23,738 nucleotides of DNA from Oppiella nova. Lineage: Eukaryota; Arthropoda; Arachnida; Sarcoptiformes; Oppiidae. Of this stretch, positions 1 to 15,648 are shown piece after piece (position 1 is the first letter of the stretch; every line of letters starts with the position of its first letter). Made by a program: the position numbers and the translations under genes. Location of the stretch: NCBI GenBank assembly GCA_905397405.1, contig CAJPVJ010000520.1, positions 1-23,738 on the forward strand, in the 5' to 3' direction. The notes beneath the pieces are model-generated. The model saw only the letters and a list, made by a program, of their open reading frames with translations. It was not told the origin of the DNA and made no database searches.

Positions 1-127
1 TGATTATATCGGTCGACGCGCTATACATTTTTGCTATAAAAGCCCATTAAACTACTCATTCTATACGAGTCAGAGTTTTCACAGCAAAATGTATAGAGTT
101 TTTATAGCGCGTCGACCGATATAATCA
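1..127. repeat. Hairpin / terminal-inverted-repeat element (MITE-like candidate)
   Basis: Bases 1-25 are the exact reverse complement of 103-127. The pairing extends inward: 26-34 matches 84-91 with one extra T in the left arm, after skipping an 11-nt unpaired stretch (92-102) in the right arm. The unpaired centre is about 50 nt (35-83). Both arms contain GTCGAC. Because the inner arms have diverged by indels, this looks like an evolved inverted repeat and not a simple fold-back read. It has no coding capacity. The left end is the window edge, so the element could be longer. It may be a non-autonomous DNA transposon; target-site duplication cannot be tested here. Confidence 0.6.
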
Positions 128-542
128 CCGATTTGGACACCAAGGACATTCCGCTGGATTACCGGACCTGGGCAGTCCTATTATACCATACCATACGAGT
201 ATAATTCACTCGGTTTTAATTGCAATTAGCGTGATCACTTCCCGTTCTTGCATTGTTAAGAATCTGAAGCCTTTAAGCTTGAATATATTATATACAGTAG
301 AAAAGAAAACTTTTCTTTATTTCTTACTTTTCTACAATTTCAGTATTTTAGTGGTAAGTTATTAATGATATATTCATTCATTCGTTTAATGTTCAGTATA
401 ATTAGTTCAGGATTTGAAAAATAAACTATCTTAAAATAAATTTACATTTAATTTTATTTTCATTAACTTTAATTATATTTAAATGTAAGTGCTAAATTTT
501 AAGAAATGTTTTAATATAATCTATGAATGAAATGCTTTAAAG
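128..542. other. AT-rich stretch upstream of the TRPV exons, no assignable gene
   Basis: No exon with TRPV N-terminal or ankyrin similarity could be recognised here. A short open frame at 121-204 follows the hairpin and is less AT-rich than its surroundings, but it matches nothing I know. The rest is AT-rich and looks like intron or spacer. The missing first ankyrin repeats of the downstream channel gene may lie beyond the left edge. Confidence 0.5.
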
Positions 543-3500
543 TTGGTGTCGACGCCTATTCACATAGAACTGGCCCGACGTTTGGTTAAAATATTTCCAA
601 AATTAGTAAATGGTTTGTATTTGAATGTAAAATACAATGAACTTAATGTTTACTAAGTGTATGCAATGAATGCAGACATTTATTTGGATGATGAGTATTA
701 TGGTGAGGGAGCTCTTCATATGGCTGTTGTCAACGAAGACCTATCGATGGTTAAGTATCTGCTGAACAACGGGGCAGATGTTCGGGCCCGGGCTATCGGC
801 AAATTCTTTTGTGCGGACGACCAGAAAGAGTCGCGCGAAGAAGTCTTAGAGCATGAATGGTATCAAATGAAAACTGAGACCAATTATATGGGGTTTGCAT
901 ATCACCTGTTGCTGTCATACAAACAATCCCTAAACTAATGAGAAATCGGTTCATTGATAGACACGTCTATTGGGGAGAATATCCGCTATCATTCGCTGCA
1001 TGTCTTGAACTCGAAGATTGTTATCGATTACTGTATGCAAAGGGAGCTAATCCTGACAGTGAAGATACTAATGGTAATACAGTTCTCCATATGACTGTCA
1101 TCTCTAATAAACTCGTAAGATTCACAAGTATTTTCATATTTATCACATTATTAAACGATATAATATCAATATTTGACAAACAATAGAAAATGTTTAATTT
1201 GGCATATGAGCTTGGTGCAGATTTACAGTAAGTGATAATTTAATTTATAAGCAACTATCGTTACTGTTAATATAGTTATCTCATTTGACAAACAAGTTTT
1301 AAACTAATGTGTTATCAATTTTGATTACAATGAAATGAAAGTGTGAAGAATAAACAAGGTCTCACACCACTCTCACTCTCAGCTAAATTAACTCGAATCG
1401 AAGTATAATTATAATATATATTTGATTAATTGAATTAAAACAAGTCATTTGTGTGACAAACAGATGTTTTTCCATATATTGAAACTGCAAAGAGAGGTGT
1501 TTTGGGAGTTCTGTGAGCAGGCATTCGCTGCCTATCCTCTCGAAGAAATTGATTCAATTGATGTAAACACCGGTCAGATTAGGACAACCAATGCATTAAG
1601 TGTTGTAGCATTTGGAGTAAGCATTCAATCCTTATTCAATATATTGTATTACTTTTTATTATTATTATGGATTTTTAGTAAATTAATAAAATTAAAAATT
1701 GTATCAAATATTTTATATGATAGGATGAACTGGGGCATCTGGATATGTTTGAGGGCTTATTGATTGAGATATTACAAGCAAAATGGAACACTTTCATTAA
1801 GAAAAAGTATTCAAATTATCCATTTAAGTGTTCAATTGTATCTATTCTAATTTTGTATACAGATTTTATCAACAAATTGCTTTTTATGGAATTTATTTTT
1901 TGGTCACATTTTTCGCTTTCATTCTAAGACCGGCACCTGTTTTGACCATTACTTCCAATGAACTAAACTGTACTGATTTGGACAATAATAGTAATTTCAA
2001 GATAAATTTCATATTCAAATATCACACAACTTAACTCTTAATTATACCAATTGTTTACAGACTTCACAAATACTCAGAATTTGAATAATATTTGCGTTAC
2101 AATAAGTCGATGCAAAACATACTTTCAAAGTCACAATAAGAGTGGTTCTCATTCAACGAGAAAGAGTTCGTTAATTACTACTAATTATAATGAAAATATA
2201 TCGAAAAAAGATTTATTCAAAGAAACAAACAAAACGATGGATTCATGTTATTTGCATCGTTTCGATACTTCTTTCAATCGAGTATTTTTAAACATAACTT
2301 GAAATTTCTTTCAATTTGAATAAATGCATGCTTTAAATGTAATTTTAACTTATTTAATAAGAGGATTAAAAGTGTTTTGAATAATTCAGATGATAAGACT
2401 GATAGAGGGGATGAGTGCAATGGGTTCGTTCATATATTTGACGGCAGCCTATATCGAGGCTTCCAGTCTCTCGTGGCATATATTCATTACAACTCTGGTA
2501 TACATTTTATTGCAAATTATAGTAATGTAATAAACTTATAAGTTAATAAATGATAGTTTTGTATCATCCAATTTTAAGTTAACAAAATGCTAAGTTCTCA
2601 TATTACAGTATTGTATTAGATAAATGATAGAATTATGGAATATTATATATTGAAAAATCGATATTAATCTATACTATATTTGTATTGTACACGATTGCTT
2701 AAATATAATAACTATGATTCAATATTTAACTATAGATTAAAGTTCCTGGAAGAATAATGTTTTTGATGTCATGTATTTTAATAATACTATCAATTCCTTT
2801 GCGATTATTTTGTTGGTCTCAATACGAGGACAGAATCATAGCATTGGCTATGTTTTTAACTCCAATGAATCTGCTATTCTTTTGTCGGTAATTACTTTAA
2901 TACACCAAACATTGCATTCAATAGTTCATGCAAAATATATTCAGATATTTATATTCAAATTTATTTTTCTTTCATTTGTTTTATTAGATATTCTAATTAT
3001 AACATTGCATTTAAAATAATTAACTTATTTTTTGTCATTCCTTTAGAGGATTCAAAACTGTGGGCCCTTTCGTTGTAATGATTTATAAAATGATTGTTTC
3101 AGATCTCTTGTGTTTTGTTATAATTTATATGATTTTTGTTATTGGTTTTGCTGAAGGTATTCATTCAAATAAGTTTCAATTGAAGCAATAATTAATGTAA
3201 ATTCATTTATTAAATAATTAGCATTTTTTATCATATTTCGCTCGCATTCCGGTGTCGGACCTAATTATTTTGGGGGAGTTGTGGACAGTATTATGTCTAT
3301 GTTTTTGATGTCATTGAATGAATTCGTTGACATATACGGAGAATTTGATAAAACAGATCATCCAATCATTGCAAAGGTTTCAATCAATTATAGTATATTA
3401 AAAGTTTATATATTACAGTATATTTAAAACTTTTAATAATTAATTTCAATTATGCAGTTAATGTTCATCTTTTATATGATTTTGGTGTCAATATTATTAG

Positions 3501-3960
3501 TAAATATGTTGATTGCTATGATGGTAACTATACAAGCACACTACTTATTCATCTCAATTATAATAAGCTATCATTGCACTGACAAACAGGGAAAGACATA
3601 TCAAGATATCGCTTCGCGACCCAATGAATGGCTGCGTCAGGTCAGTGATCACAGCGACAAATGCATTGGTTTTAACTAATTGGTGGCACCTGTAGTGGGC
3701 GCGTATTATTCTAGTGGTCGAGAGAGGCCTATCACCCCAACAGAGACTTAATATGCAGAAAAAGTACAGTCAGTTGAGAGGAAAGCGCACTATTATTAAA
3801 ATATGGAAAACCACTGTTAAGTGTCTCTTTACTGTATTCACAAAATGACATTTAAATTAATGAAATACAATCCCTTTAGGAATCGGACAGAAATGACATC
3901 AAAGATATAAAACAATTAAAAAACTCAAACATAAAAGCGAGAAACAAAACAATCAAATGA
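543..3960 (+). CDS. TRPV-family cation channel, Nanchung/Inactive type (5' partial, spliced)
   Basis: Insect Nanchung and Inactive are TRPV subunits that together form a mechanosensory channel in ciliated chordotonal neurons. Exons in continuous frame: 543-612, 676-892, 961-1114, 1187-1227, 1342-1402, 1464-1616, 1724-1806, 1863-1990, 2061-2281, 2390-2497, 2736-2887, 3047-3156, 3222-3376, 3458-3523, 3590-3640, 3696-3833, 3880-3960; about 662 residues. Exons 1-6 carry ankyrin repeats ([37 protein letters not shown]). Exon 8 carries S1, exon 10 S2, exon 11 S3-S4, exon 12 the S4-S5/S5 region, exon 13 the pore ([15 protein letters not shown]), exon 14 S6 ([10 protein letters not shown]), and exons 15-16 the TRP-box region ([20 protein letters not shown]). 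The N-terminus is missing. The last exon (basic tail, stop 3958-3960) is the least certain; without splicing at 3834 the frame stops at 3848. I cannot tell Nanchung from Inactive by eye. Confidence 0.9.
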
Positions 3961-3971
3961 TTTCCATTACA

Positions 3972-3977
3972 AATAAA
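3972..3977 (+). promoter_or_regulatory. Polyadenylation signal AATAAA for the TRPV gene
   Basis: A canonical AATAAA begins 12 nt after the predicted TRPV stop. It lies just beyond the ERI1 stop codon on the opposite strand, so cleavage 10-30 nt downstream would put the TRPV 3' end inside the ERI1 coding region. Confidence 0.5.
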
Positions 3978-3982
3978 TGTCA

Positions 3983-5347
3983 TTATTTTGCTGAACGTCT
4001 GATCCGTTTTTCTTCGTTCAACTCTTCACTGATAGCTTCAGAGATAGAGTCATCAGAATCGGAGAGATTGAGTCCATCCGAAGATTTGTTATAAAAGACA
4101 CGAACGAAACCACACCTCAGATCCGCTAAACACTTGCGTTCAGAACTATAAACAATACAATTATCATAAATATAACTTATACTGCATTCAGTGGACAGTC
4201 ATATGAAGGCCCACTCACTGATGCCAACTAATCCTCTCATTGATGACAGGATTGGCGCCATCGATGATCATACGGATCAACAGATTGGCAATATTGAGGG
4301 CGTCGTCATATCCAGAGTGTTGTCTCCCTTTGAATTGCATTCCCAGATGTGTCAACATTTCATCCAAACTCAACTGCACCACAATCACAGCAATCAATCA
4401 GTTTTATGACAATGTCCTCAACAGTCACTTACTTTGTAAGTCTTGTATTGACTGACAAACAGTTTGCGAATATTTATCCATCGCTTGGCGTAAGACGGAT
4501 ACGGAATGTCATAGAGTTTGCACTTAATGTAAGCAATCATTAATAGCATCACTATTAGGAACAGTAGACAAGACTTACGGTTTGCGCGAAGAAGTGACTC
4601 ATATCACAGGGACTGCAATATAAACACCAATCCATTATTGATATGAATGACAGTATTCTACTGAATGACAAACCCATCGGTGGCCAAAGCAAATGACTTG
4701 ACATCATTGTCATCAATGAAACCGTGGAACCAATTCTCAAATTTGTCCAAAACGTGTGCAAATGTGTCCGACTTGTCCACCACTTCCTGACTAATTGCTG
4801 TCAAATCCACACAAAAATCCGACAGTTTTTCAGTGCATTTCGGTTTCACAAACTCATGAAATGTGGAAACCTTTCAATCGGTTCGAGATATGAATGAATG
4901 CTTTAATGAAAGTATAAATCAAAGAGAAATACAATTTGTTTTTGTTTGACGTCAACCATAATCGCCGGAAACTCAATGATCTCTTGGATTGGCTGTGGGT
5001 TTGTCTGCGAATCACAGGTGGCCTCGAAGTCCACAATACAGATCATGTCGTAGTGATAGGTGACTGTCTTCTTATACACTTTACTCATCGCTTCATTCCT
5101 GTAGTGACTCTTCAGACGTCTTCGGCACGAATCCATTGAACCACTAATTCATTCAAATATCATCATAACACTCAACATTACCATCAGTTATCTCACACAC
5201 AGACCTCTCTTCCAGACTCAACTGTTGCAGACGTTGTCTCAACTGATCCGCATTCATCACATTAATAAATCCATTGATTTGTGATAATCTCCTGAAAGTG
5301 GGATCAGTTGATGGATTATGTTTGTGGTGTGACTTCTGATCACTCAT
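3983..5347 (-). CDS. ERI1: ERI1-type 3'-5' exoribonuclease (SAP + DEDDh exonuclease), complete
   Basis: ERI1 trims siRNAs, histone mRNA 3' ends and 5.8S rRNA. Exons (minus): 5347-5205, 5143-4933, 4870-4674, 4612-4579, 4522-4433, 4373-4219, 4145-3983; all introns are GT-AG and short. The product is about 330 residues, near the human protein's length. Residues about 25-62 form a SAP-like segment (INGFINVMNADQLRQRL, then RRRLKSHY). The DEDDh core is complete: Asp86 and Glu88 in CIVDFEATCD, Asp183 in ALATDG, His244 and Asp249 in HSGYDD. CKLYDIPYPSYAKRWINIRK and NPVINERI also match ERI1. The start is the first ATG and places the SAP segment at the expected distance. Exon 7 gives an acidic/Ser-rich tail ending in a basic cluster; it is supported by a strong GTGAGT donor, although an alternative stop follows exon 6 directly. 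The gene lies downstream of HECTD2 on the same strand and converges with the TRPV gene. Confidence 0.93.
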
Positions 5348-5796
5348 AGTATGTATGTGTGAGTCAGTGACCAGTGATGAGACAATTGACAGTCAATGCA
5401 AACACCGATTGAAAGCCAAACAAATCATATGTTTTTTGGCGCTAATATTGTGGGCAATGGTTTGGACGCATGCGCTCTCATTCCCATACATTTACACTGC
5501 TCTGAGATTCTGTAACAGAATTGGTGTTGTGTTGCAAAGTTGAACCTTTTGATTGTCAATATGAACAGGATACTTTATTCTCACTATTTTTTTTATTAAA
5601 CTTTCCAAACAAAACAAAATTACAATAAATAAATTTGATTGAAATACTATTTGTATTGGGTTTGACTTAACACTCGACTGCAATAGAGGTAATTGAGTGG
5701 TAATTGAGTTGAGAAGTCATAAGAATGTATAGAATTGTATAGAATTGAAGGGAAGTTGTGGTGAAGTGGGGCTCAGAGAAGGGGTGAGAGTAGGGG
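5348..5796 (-). promoter_or_regulatory. ERI1 upstream region and HECTD2 3' UTR
   Basis: This 449-bp spacer separates the HECTD2 stop from the ERI1 start on the minus strand. A minus-strand AATAAA lies at 5597-5592, about 200 nt after the HECTD2 stop. An ACGCATGCGC palindrome-like motif at 5466-5475 resembles the NRF-1/Ewg binding consensus and sits about 120 bp before the ERI1 ATG. The rest is AT-rich with a T-tract near 5587-5594. Confidence 0.45.
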
Positions 5797-10299
<4,503 letters not shown>

Positions 10300-11553
10300 T
10301 GAAAAAATATACAAAATATTTTGATCACAACTCAATAAAATCCAGAATCAAATGTCATTTCGTTCAATATTAGTGTACATGGATTTACAATTCATAGCAA
10401 CCAATAAATAGACAACAAAACAAAGTGTTGTTTTGATTTGATTTTATATTAATTGCATATACGCTTCGTTGTAATAATATTATACAATACATAATAGATT
10501 GCATTTTAATATTAATGATTATCACATAAATAGAATCGTTTACTACAGTATTACAATTATATATTTGCTTTCTAATAAATCAATAGTTTATTAAAAATTA
10601 AATCTCTTACAGTTTATAAAATTATTTTATTGAAGTGGTCATAAATTCAATCCAAAATAAAAGTTTTAATAAATTACTAAATTTATTTCAAGAGTCTTAA
10701 AAATATTGCATTCGTAGATTGTATTTTGCAATATATACAGTATATACAGAAATTATTCAATATATTAATACTGTAATTACCGTAACTCAATAATCTAAAA
10801 AATAGATTAAAGATTTATGTTATTTTTAAAGTATAAAATAAAATTATAGATTTTTTATTTAAAAAAGCATTTAATGTGGTATAAACCTCACATTATAATT
10901 CATAAAATATGAATGTCAAATATTATATTAATATAATGCCTTATATAAAATTATATAATATATAAAAAGAATAAAATATTTTATAAACAAAATGAACATC
11001 ATATTTATTCCAATAGAATCAATAATATTAGAAACTAAAATTTTAAATTTTATTTAATGGTAATTTGAGACTAATTATAATTCTGTATTTTCATAAGAGT
11101 GTTAATTTATTTAAAATTATTTAAATTTCTAAATTAAATAAGTAATATATAAATATGAATAGATGTGATTTTTAGATAATTGATGAGAAATGTTGATATC
11201 ATAGCACAAACATTGCACTGTTTACTGTATATTGAATTGTATTGAATAAGTATGTTATTTGACACTCAATTGCATACACGTATGGATTCTGAGGGACGGA
11301 ATGCGCGGATGTTTTTGAACTGAATTAGTGGTGAATCGCGCGCACATTCAGACCATCAGATCGATAGGAGAATGTGGTCTCACTTTCCACTCTTCACTCA
11401 TCTTTGAGTCTCACAAACCTATTAGTCTTGAATTCCATCTTCAATACAAACCATAAGATAATCTCAATTTGAATTCAAAATCAGTTCAACACATAATTGA
11501 TTATTAGTTTTGATATTGTTTTGGTTGTAATATCTGTTAAAAGAGAGCATTCA
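10300..11553. promoter_or_regulatory. Head-to-head spacer between HECTD2 and the KChIP-like gene
   Basis: About 1.25 kb separates the two divergent start codons. Most of 10340-11230 is extremely AT-rich with no supported ORF. From about 11275 to 11400 the sequence is less AT-rich and contains CpGs (GCGCGG, ATCGCGCGCAC) and a pyrimidine-rich stretch; this is the likely promoter or 5' UTR of the plus-strand gene. No TATA box or initiator can be assigned with confidence. Confidence 0.4.
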
Positions 11554-14500
11554 ATGGAAGAAAGTCGTGAATCTCGGAAGTGTTCGTTCAGAATAGCGGG
11601 CCCTCCGAAGGAGAGTTTGGGTGAACTCTGCAAATGTACTAAATTCACTAAAAGGGAGATCCAAGTCATGTACAGAACATTCAAACAGGTATGTCATGTT
11701 TGCTCATTAATTATGATAATCACCAACAATTATCCCCTATTATGCTCTCATCAAAAACTTGTTCTCTATCAACATTCTTACATTTTATTATTTTTATTGT
11801 TATTTTATTGTTATACAAATGTATACACAGTATACATGTATATTTTTAAAATCATGTATAAATAAATATAATGTCAAGAATATTATATAATATTTAATTC
11901 AAATTAAACCATAAGTAAAAATTTAATACTAGTATACATATTGAGATAAAAATGTAAAATTTATAAAATATTAATGCATTTACTTGTCACACAAACACCT
12001 AATTATGAAAATATATCATTACCGAGAGATTGATACATACATATCATGTATATTATCAAAAGATATTTTATCATTTCTTAATAGGTTAGCCTTTTATGAT
12101 TAATCAATACAAATGAGGTTTACTAGGTATAAAACTTGAATGAATGTAGATTAGTACTTACAAAAAAATACATGGTTAATTCTAACTTAATGTATTTAAA
12201 TTAGAAAAGTATATTTATATAATTTAAAGTTTATAGAGTTAAGGTTCGTTCTAACCAGTTAAATAGATAATAATAGTAACAATTGTAAAAATATTATTAC
12301 AGTTATATTAACATTCATTTAACCAAATATATCGATATGTTTAGGACTGTCCGACTGGTCTGTTAGAAGAGGACACCTTCAGAGAAATATTTACTCGATT
12401 TTTCCCCTATGGAAGTGAGTATTGATATTCATTCAAACTATTAATAAACATTTTCCAAGGTGTACTAGTATATTTTCTAAAATTTAGAATCTAAATGTTA
12501 ATAATACAGTATTAGCTTAATACAACTGAAAATATACTGTACTGAAGGTTCACTTTGCTCTATTATTTAAGTTCAGGGATAAATATAAGTTGAATGATTA
12601 CATTTTATACAAATAGCTCTTAAGATGCAAACAAATTCACAAAAGAGTGCACATAATATCTGAGATTGATTTAAAATAAATAAACATTTAAGATTTTCGT
12701 TTTTATAATTAAATTCTTACAAATATCCGTATGGGCCTCTATTTAAAATCTATAAATAAATATTAATTTAAAGAAAATTAAACATTGTGTGGGAATATTT
12801 AATTTAACTTCATTTACTATTTTTTGTTTTGTTTATTAAATTTATATTGAAGACTCTATAATAAAAATAGCATTATAGTATTTAATACTTGGATAACATT
12901 CCTATCAATTAAAAGCTTAAAATATATTTTAAAATAAAAATTAACCCATAATAAAACCCATATGGTTTTTTTGGTTATTATATCTTGCATAAGTTTACAA
13001 TTTTGAATGGTTTCTATAAACTTATAAATTTCTACATGATAAACTTTTATAATCCATGTTTAGTATTCCGCACCCTTTTCCAAAACCATAGAAATAAGAC
13101 AAACATTAGCAATGATTTTATACACCATTTGTAAAATTAGGAAATAATGGCTGTGAGAGTCTGCAGACAATCTATCAGATAATGATTATCAGATCGTGTA
13201 CTCATTCTAACCCTTAGACTCACACGGATTTAGATTATCCCATAATAAAAATCAAAGCTTGCATAAATAACTTAGTTTGGTTAATTGAATACCGGTAAAA
13301 ATCTTAGTTATACAGTTCTATCATACAATACGCTGTACTGTACGGAGTATTAATTTAACATTATTGAAATAAATCTAAAGTATTAATACTATGTATATAA
13401 CTGGAGTATATATACTATGTATTAAGAAATTTAATTTTATAAAATATCTAATTCTTTAACTATTCATATGGAAAGCACAATAATATATTTAAATCCTTTT
13501 AAATAAATTGAAACATTTTCAACAAACAATATTGAATATAAAAACATTAAAACTAATTGCATTAACTTGTATTGAAATGAAATTCTAATTCCTATCTAAA
13601 CTAATGGCAACTTTTCAGACGTCAACCCTTATGCACACTACGTGTTCAAGACTTTTGATCACAACAGGGATGAAGCCATAAGTTTTAAAGTAAACAAATT
13701 ATATAATAATCTGATTGGACTGCTAATCGTTTGAAAATTGAAATGAAATTAGGATTTCCTGCAGTGGTTGTCTCTATTATGTCACGGATCATCTCAAGAG
13801 AAGTTGAAGTGGGCTTTTCGGCTCTATGACATCAATCACGACGGATTCATCACAAGTAATTTGATTCCTAATCATTTGATTGTCATTCAATGCAAACCTC
13901 TTCTCTCAAACAGGGAAAGAGTTGAGTGATATTCTGTGCTCTATATATGCACTCATAGGACGCCGTACTTATCCAGTGATCGATGAAAGGACTTTAAGAG
14001 ATCATTGCGACCGAACATTTCAGGTATACCTCTATCACTGTTAATGACATTTCAGGTATACCTCTATCACTGTTAATGACATTTCAGGTATACCTCTATC
14101 ACTGTTACTGTAGTAGTCTTATCATCAAACTACTGTATTGTCTATTTATTTTAATTTACATTACAAATAAAGTATTGCCTAATAGAAATTATTATTATTA
14201 TTATATCGATATACTTACTGGTAACATTTCACTTTACAACATGTTTCCTTTATCATATAAAGTTAAATTTAAGTTAAATTAATAAATTTTAAAATAAGCT
14301 TTAATTATTTTATTTATTAATTTTGCAGTCTTTTACAAGTGATTAGTTTTTATAAATTTATAAATTGGATTTTAATAATAATTGTCATTATTGTAGAAAT
14401 TAGACGTAAACAAGGACGGAGTGGTCACTTTTGAAGAGTTTATGGACATTTGCGCTCGGGTAGTCTAATTGATTTATGTCGTAAATAAATAAATATGACT

Positions 14501-14574
14501 TAATATGACTTAACTTATACTTTTAGGACGAGGCGATTGCCCGATCCCTTGCAATACTGGACACAATAATGTAA
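11554..14574 (+). CDS. KChIP-like neuronal calcium sensor (Kv channel-interacting protein family), complete
   Basis: KChIPs are EF-hand calcium sensors that bind Kv4 channel N-termini and set their trafficking and gating. Exons: 11554-11688, 12345-12414, 13619-13689, 13753-13855, 13914-14023, 14397-14459, 14527-14574; 199 residues, the normal size. Family signatures are [36 protein letters not shown] and [15 protein letters not shown]1 is degenerate, as usual in the family. The EF2 loop is [12 protein letters not shown], with Glu at the position normally Gly. EF3 ([12 protein letters not shown]) and EF4 ([12 protein letters not shown]) are canonical. The start is the first ATG; the frame is open further upstream to 11497 but has no ATG. 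There is no N-terminal Met-Gly myristoylation signal in this form; alternative first exons are common in KChIPs. The closest Drosophila type I recall is CG5890. Introns 1 and 2 are long and AT-rich. Confidence 0.93.
14015..14107 (+). repeat. Period-32 tandem repeat across the KChIP exon 5 splice donor
   Basis: A 32-bp unit (starting GTATACCTC, ending ACATTTCAG) occurs at 14024-14055 and 14056-14087, followed by a 20-bp partial copy at 14088-14107. The last nine exon bases (14015-14023, ACATTTCAG) match the unit end, so about 2.9 periods span the exon-intron border. Each copy begins with GT and ends with AG. Confidence 0.95.
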
Positions 14575-15619
14575 AGAAAACAAGTGAACAGAGAAGACAT
14601 GAATCTCAATAGAATTTATTTTAAATACTTTATAATTGTTTATTAAGGTTAAGAATGTCATAAGAAAGGATTCATTGCACACTGTTATCGTAAATGTATG
14701 AATGCATCACAATTACATTGATCGAGCACAACCATAATGTTGATATGAATCATATAGAACTCAATCAGATCGACAAACTATCAAAATCTACTCAAAAGTA
14801 CTTTGTGTCCAAATATTATGAGAAAGTTATTACCATATTTACACCTTGGTATTTAATACTTATACTAATATCTGTGTTTAAATACTAAAGGTCATTTAAT
14901 ATTCTTTGGCCCAAAAGTTTATAATGAATTTTATGAATTTCAATTTAAAGATTGTAATTTACAGTACATGTTAAGGACTTATAATCGTAAATATATAATG
15001 ATACTGTAATTTCACTTTTGTTATGAAATAATTTAATGTACATTTCCTGTCACTGTAATCAATTGCTTATTTTAAATTATAAGTCCTTTAAAAGAATTCT
15101 ATAAGATTGTTTGGTTCTAGCTACATCTAGAAATGTATAAATACTTGAATTTGAGATAAACTAGTGAGTTTAGATGAGTGTGAACATTTCATGCATTAAC
15201 TGTCTAATTAAAAGCATAGACTATATGTTAGATTGTGTTGTAACTTTCATTTAAAACCATAACTTATTAGCACTTAATTATACACTAATATTAGGCACAT
15301 TGCTCGCTGTCTATTGATTGCTCATTGCGTCCAATCATTTGCTGTCCGACAATATACTGTGAAAGACAATGGTTTATATGAAACATCAATCATTGATTGC
15401 CACAAATGATAGCCCCATAGGAGGTGCGCTTATTATATGCATTTCATATGATAACTTGGGAGTCGGGAGCTCACCAATGGGTCAAATTCTACTCGTATTG
15501 TACGGCACAGTGCTATACAATGATACGGTATATGAAGGTGTAGTGCATACAAGTTAACCTATTGTTTGAGGTGTCGATTGTAAATATGAATATATTTGAG
15601 TGCATTTGTAGGCATATAA

Positions 15620-15648
15620 TAGGAAATTCCTAAATTCCTATTAGGAAT
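15620..15648. promoter_or_regulatory. Two adjacent TAGGAA/TTCCTA palindromes
   Basis: TAGGAA-A-TTCCTA (15620-15632) is followed after one base by ATTCCTA-T-TAGGAAT (15634-15648), giving four half-sites within 29 bp. The first contains GGAAATTCC, which fits the kappaB consensus GGRNNYYCC. The second resembles a STAT-type TTCC-N5-GGAA spacing. No role has been shown. Confidence 0.35.

Noticed and set aside
121-207. Short open frame after the hairpin (Asp-Leu-Asp-Thr-Lys-Asp...) as a possible first TRPV exon
   Set aside because: It shows no resemblance to TRPV N-termini or ankyrin repeats that I can recognise, and no clear donor in a matching phase was found.
4191-4543. Plus-strand open frames across the ERI1 exons
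   Set aside because: They are shadows of the minus-strand ERI1 exons, which carry the full DEDDh motif set.
15369-15557. Plus-strand 62-codon frame
   Set aside because: No domain, no supporting signals and no neighbouring exons in frame.
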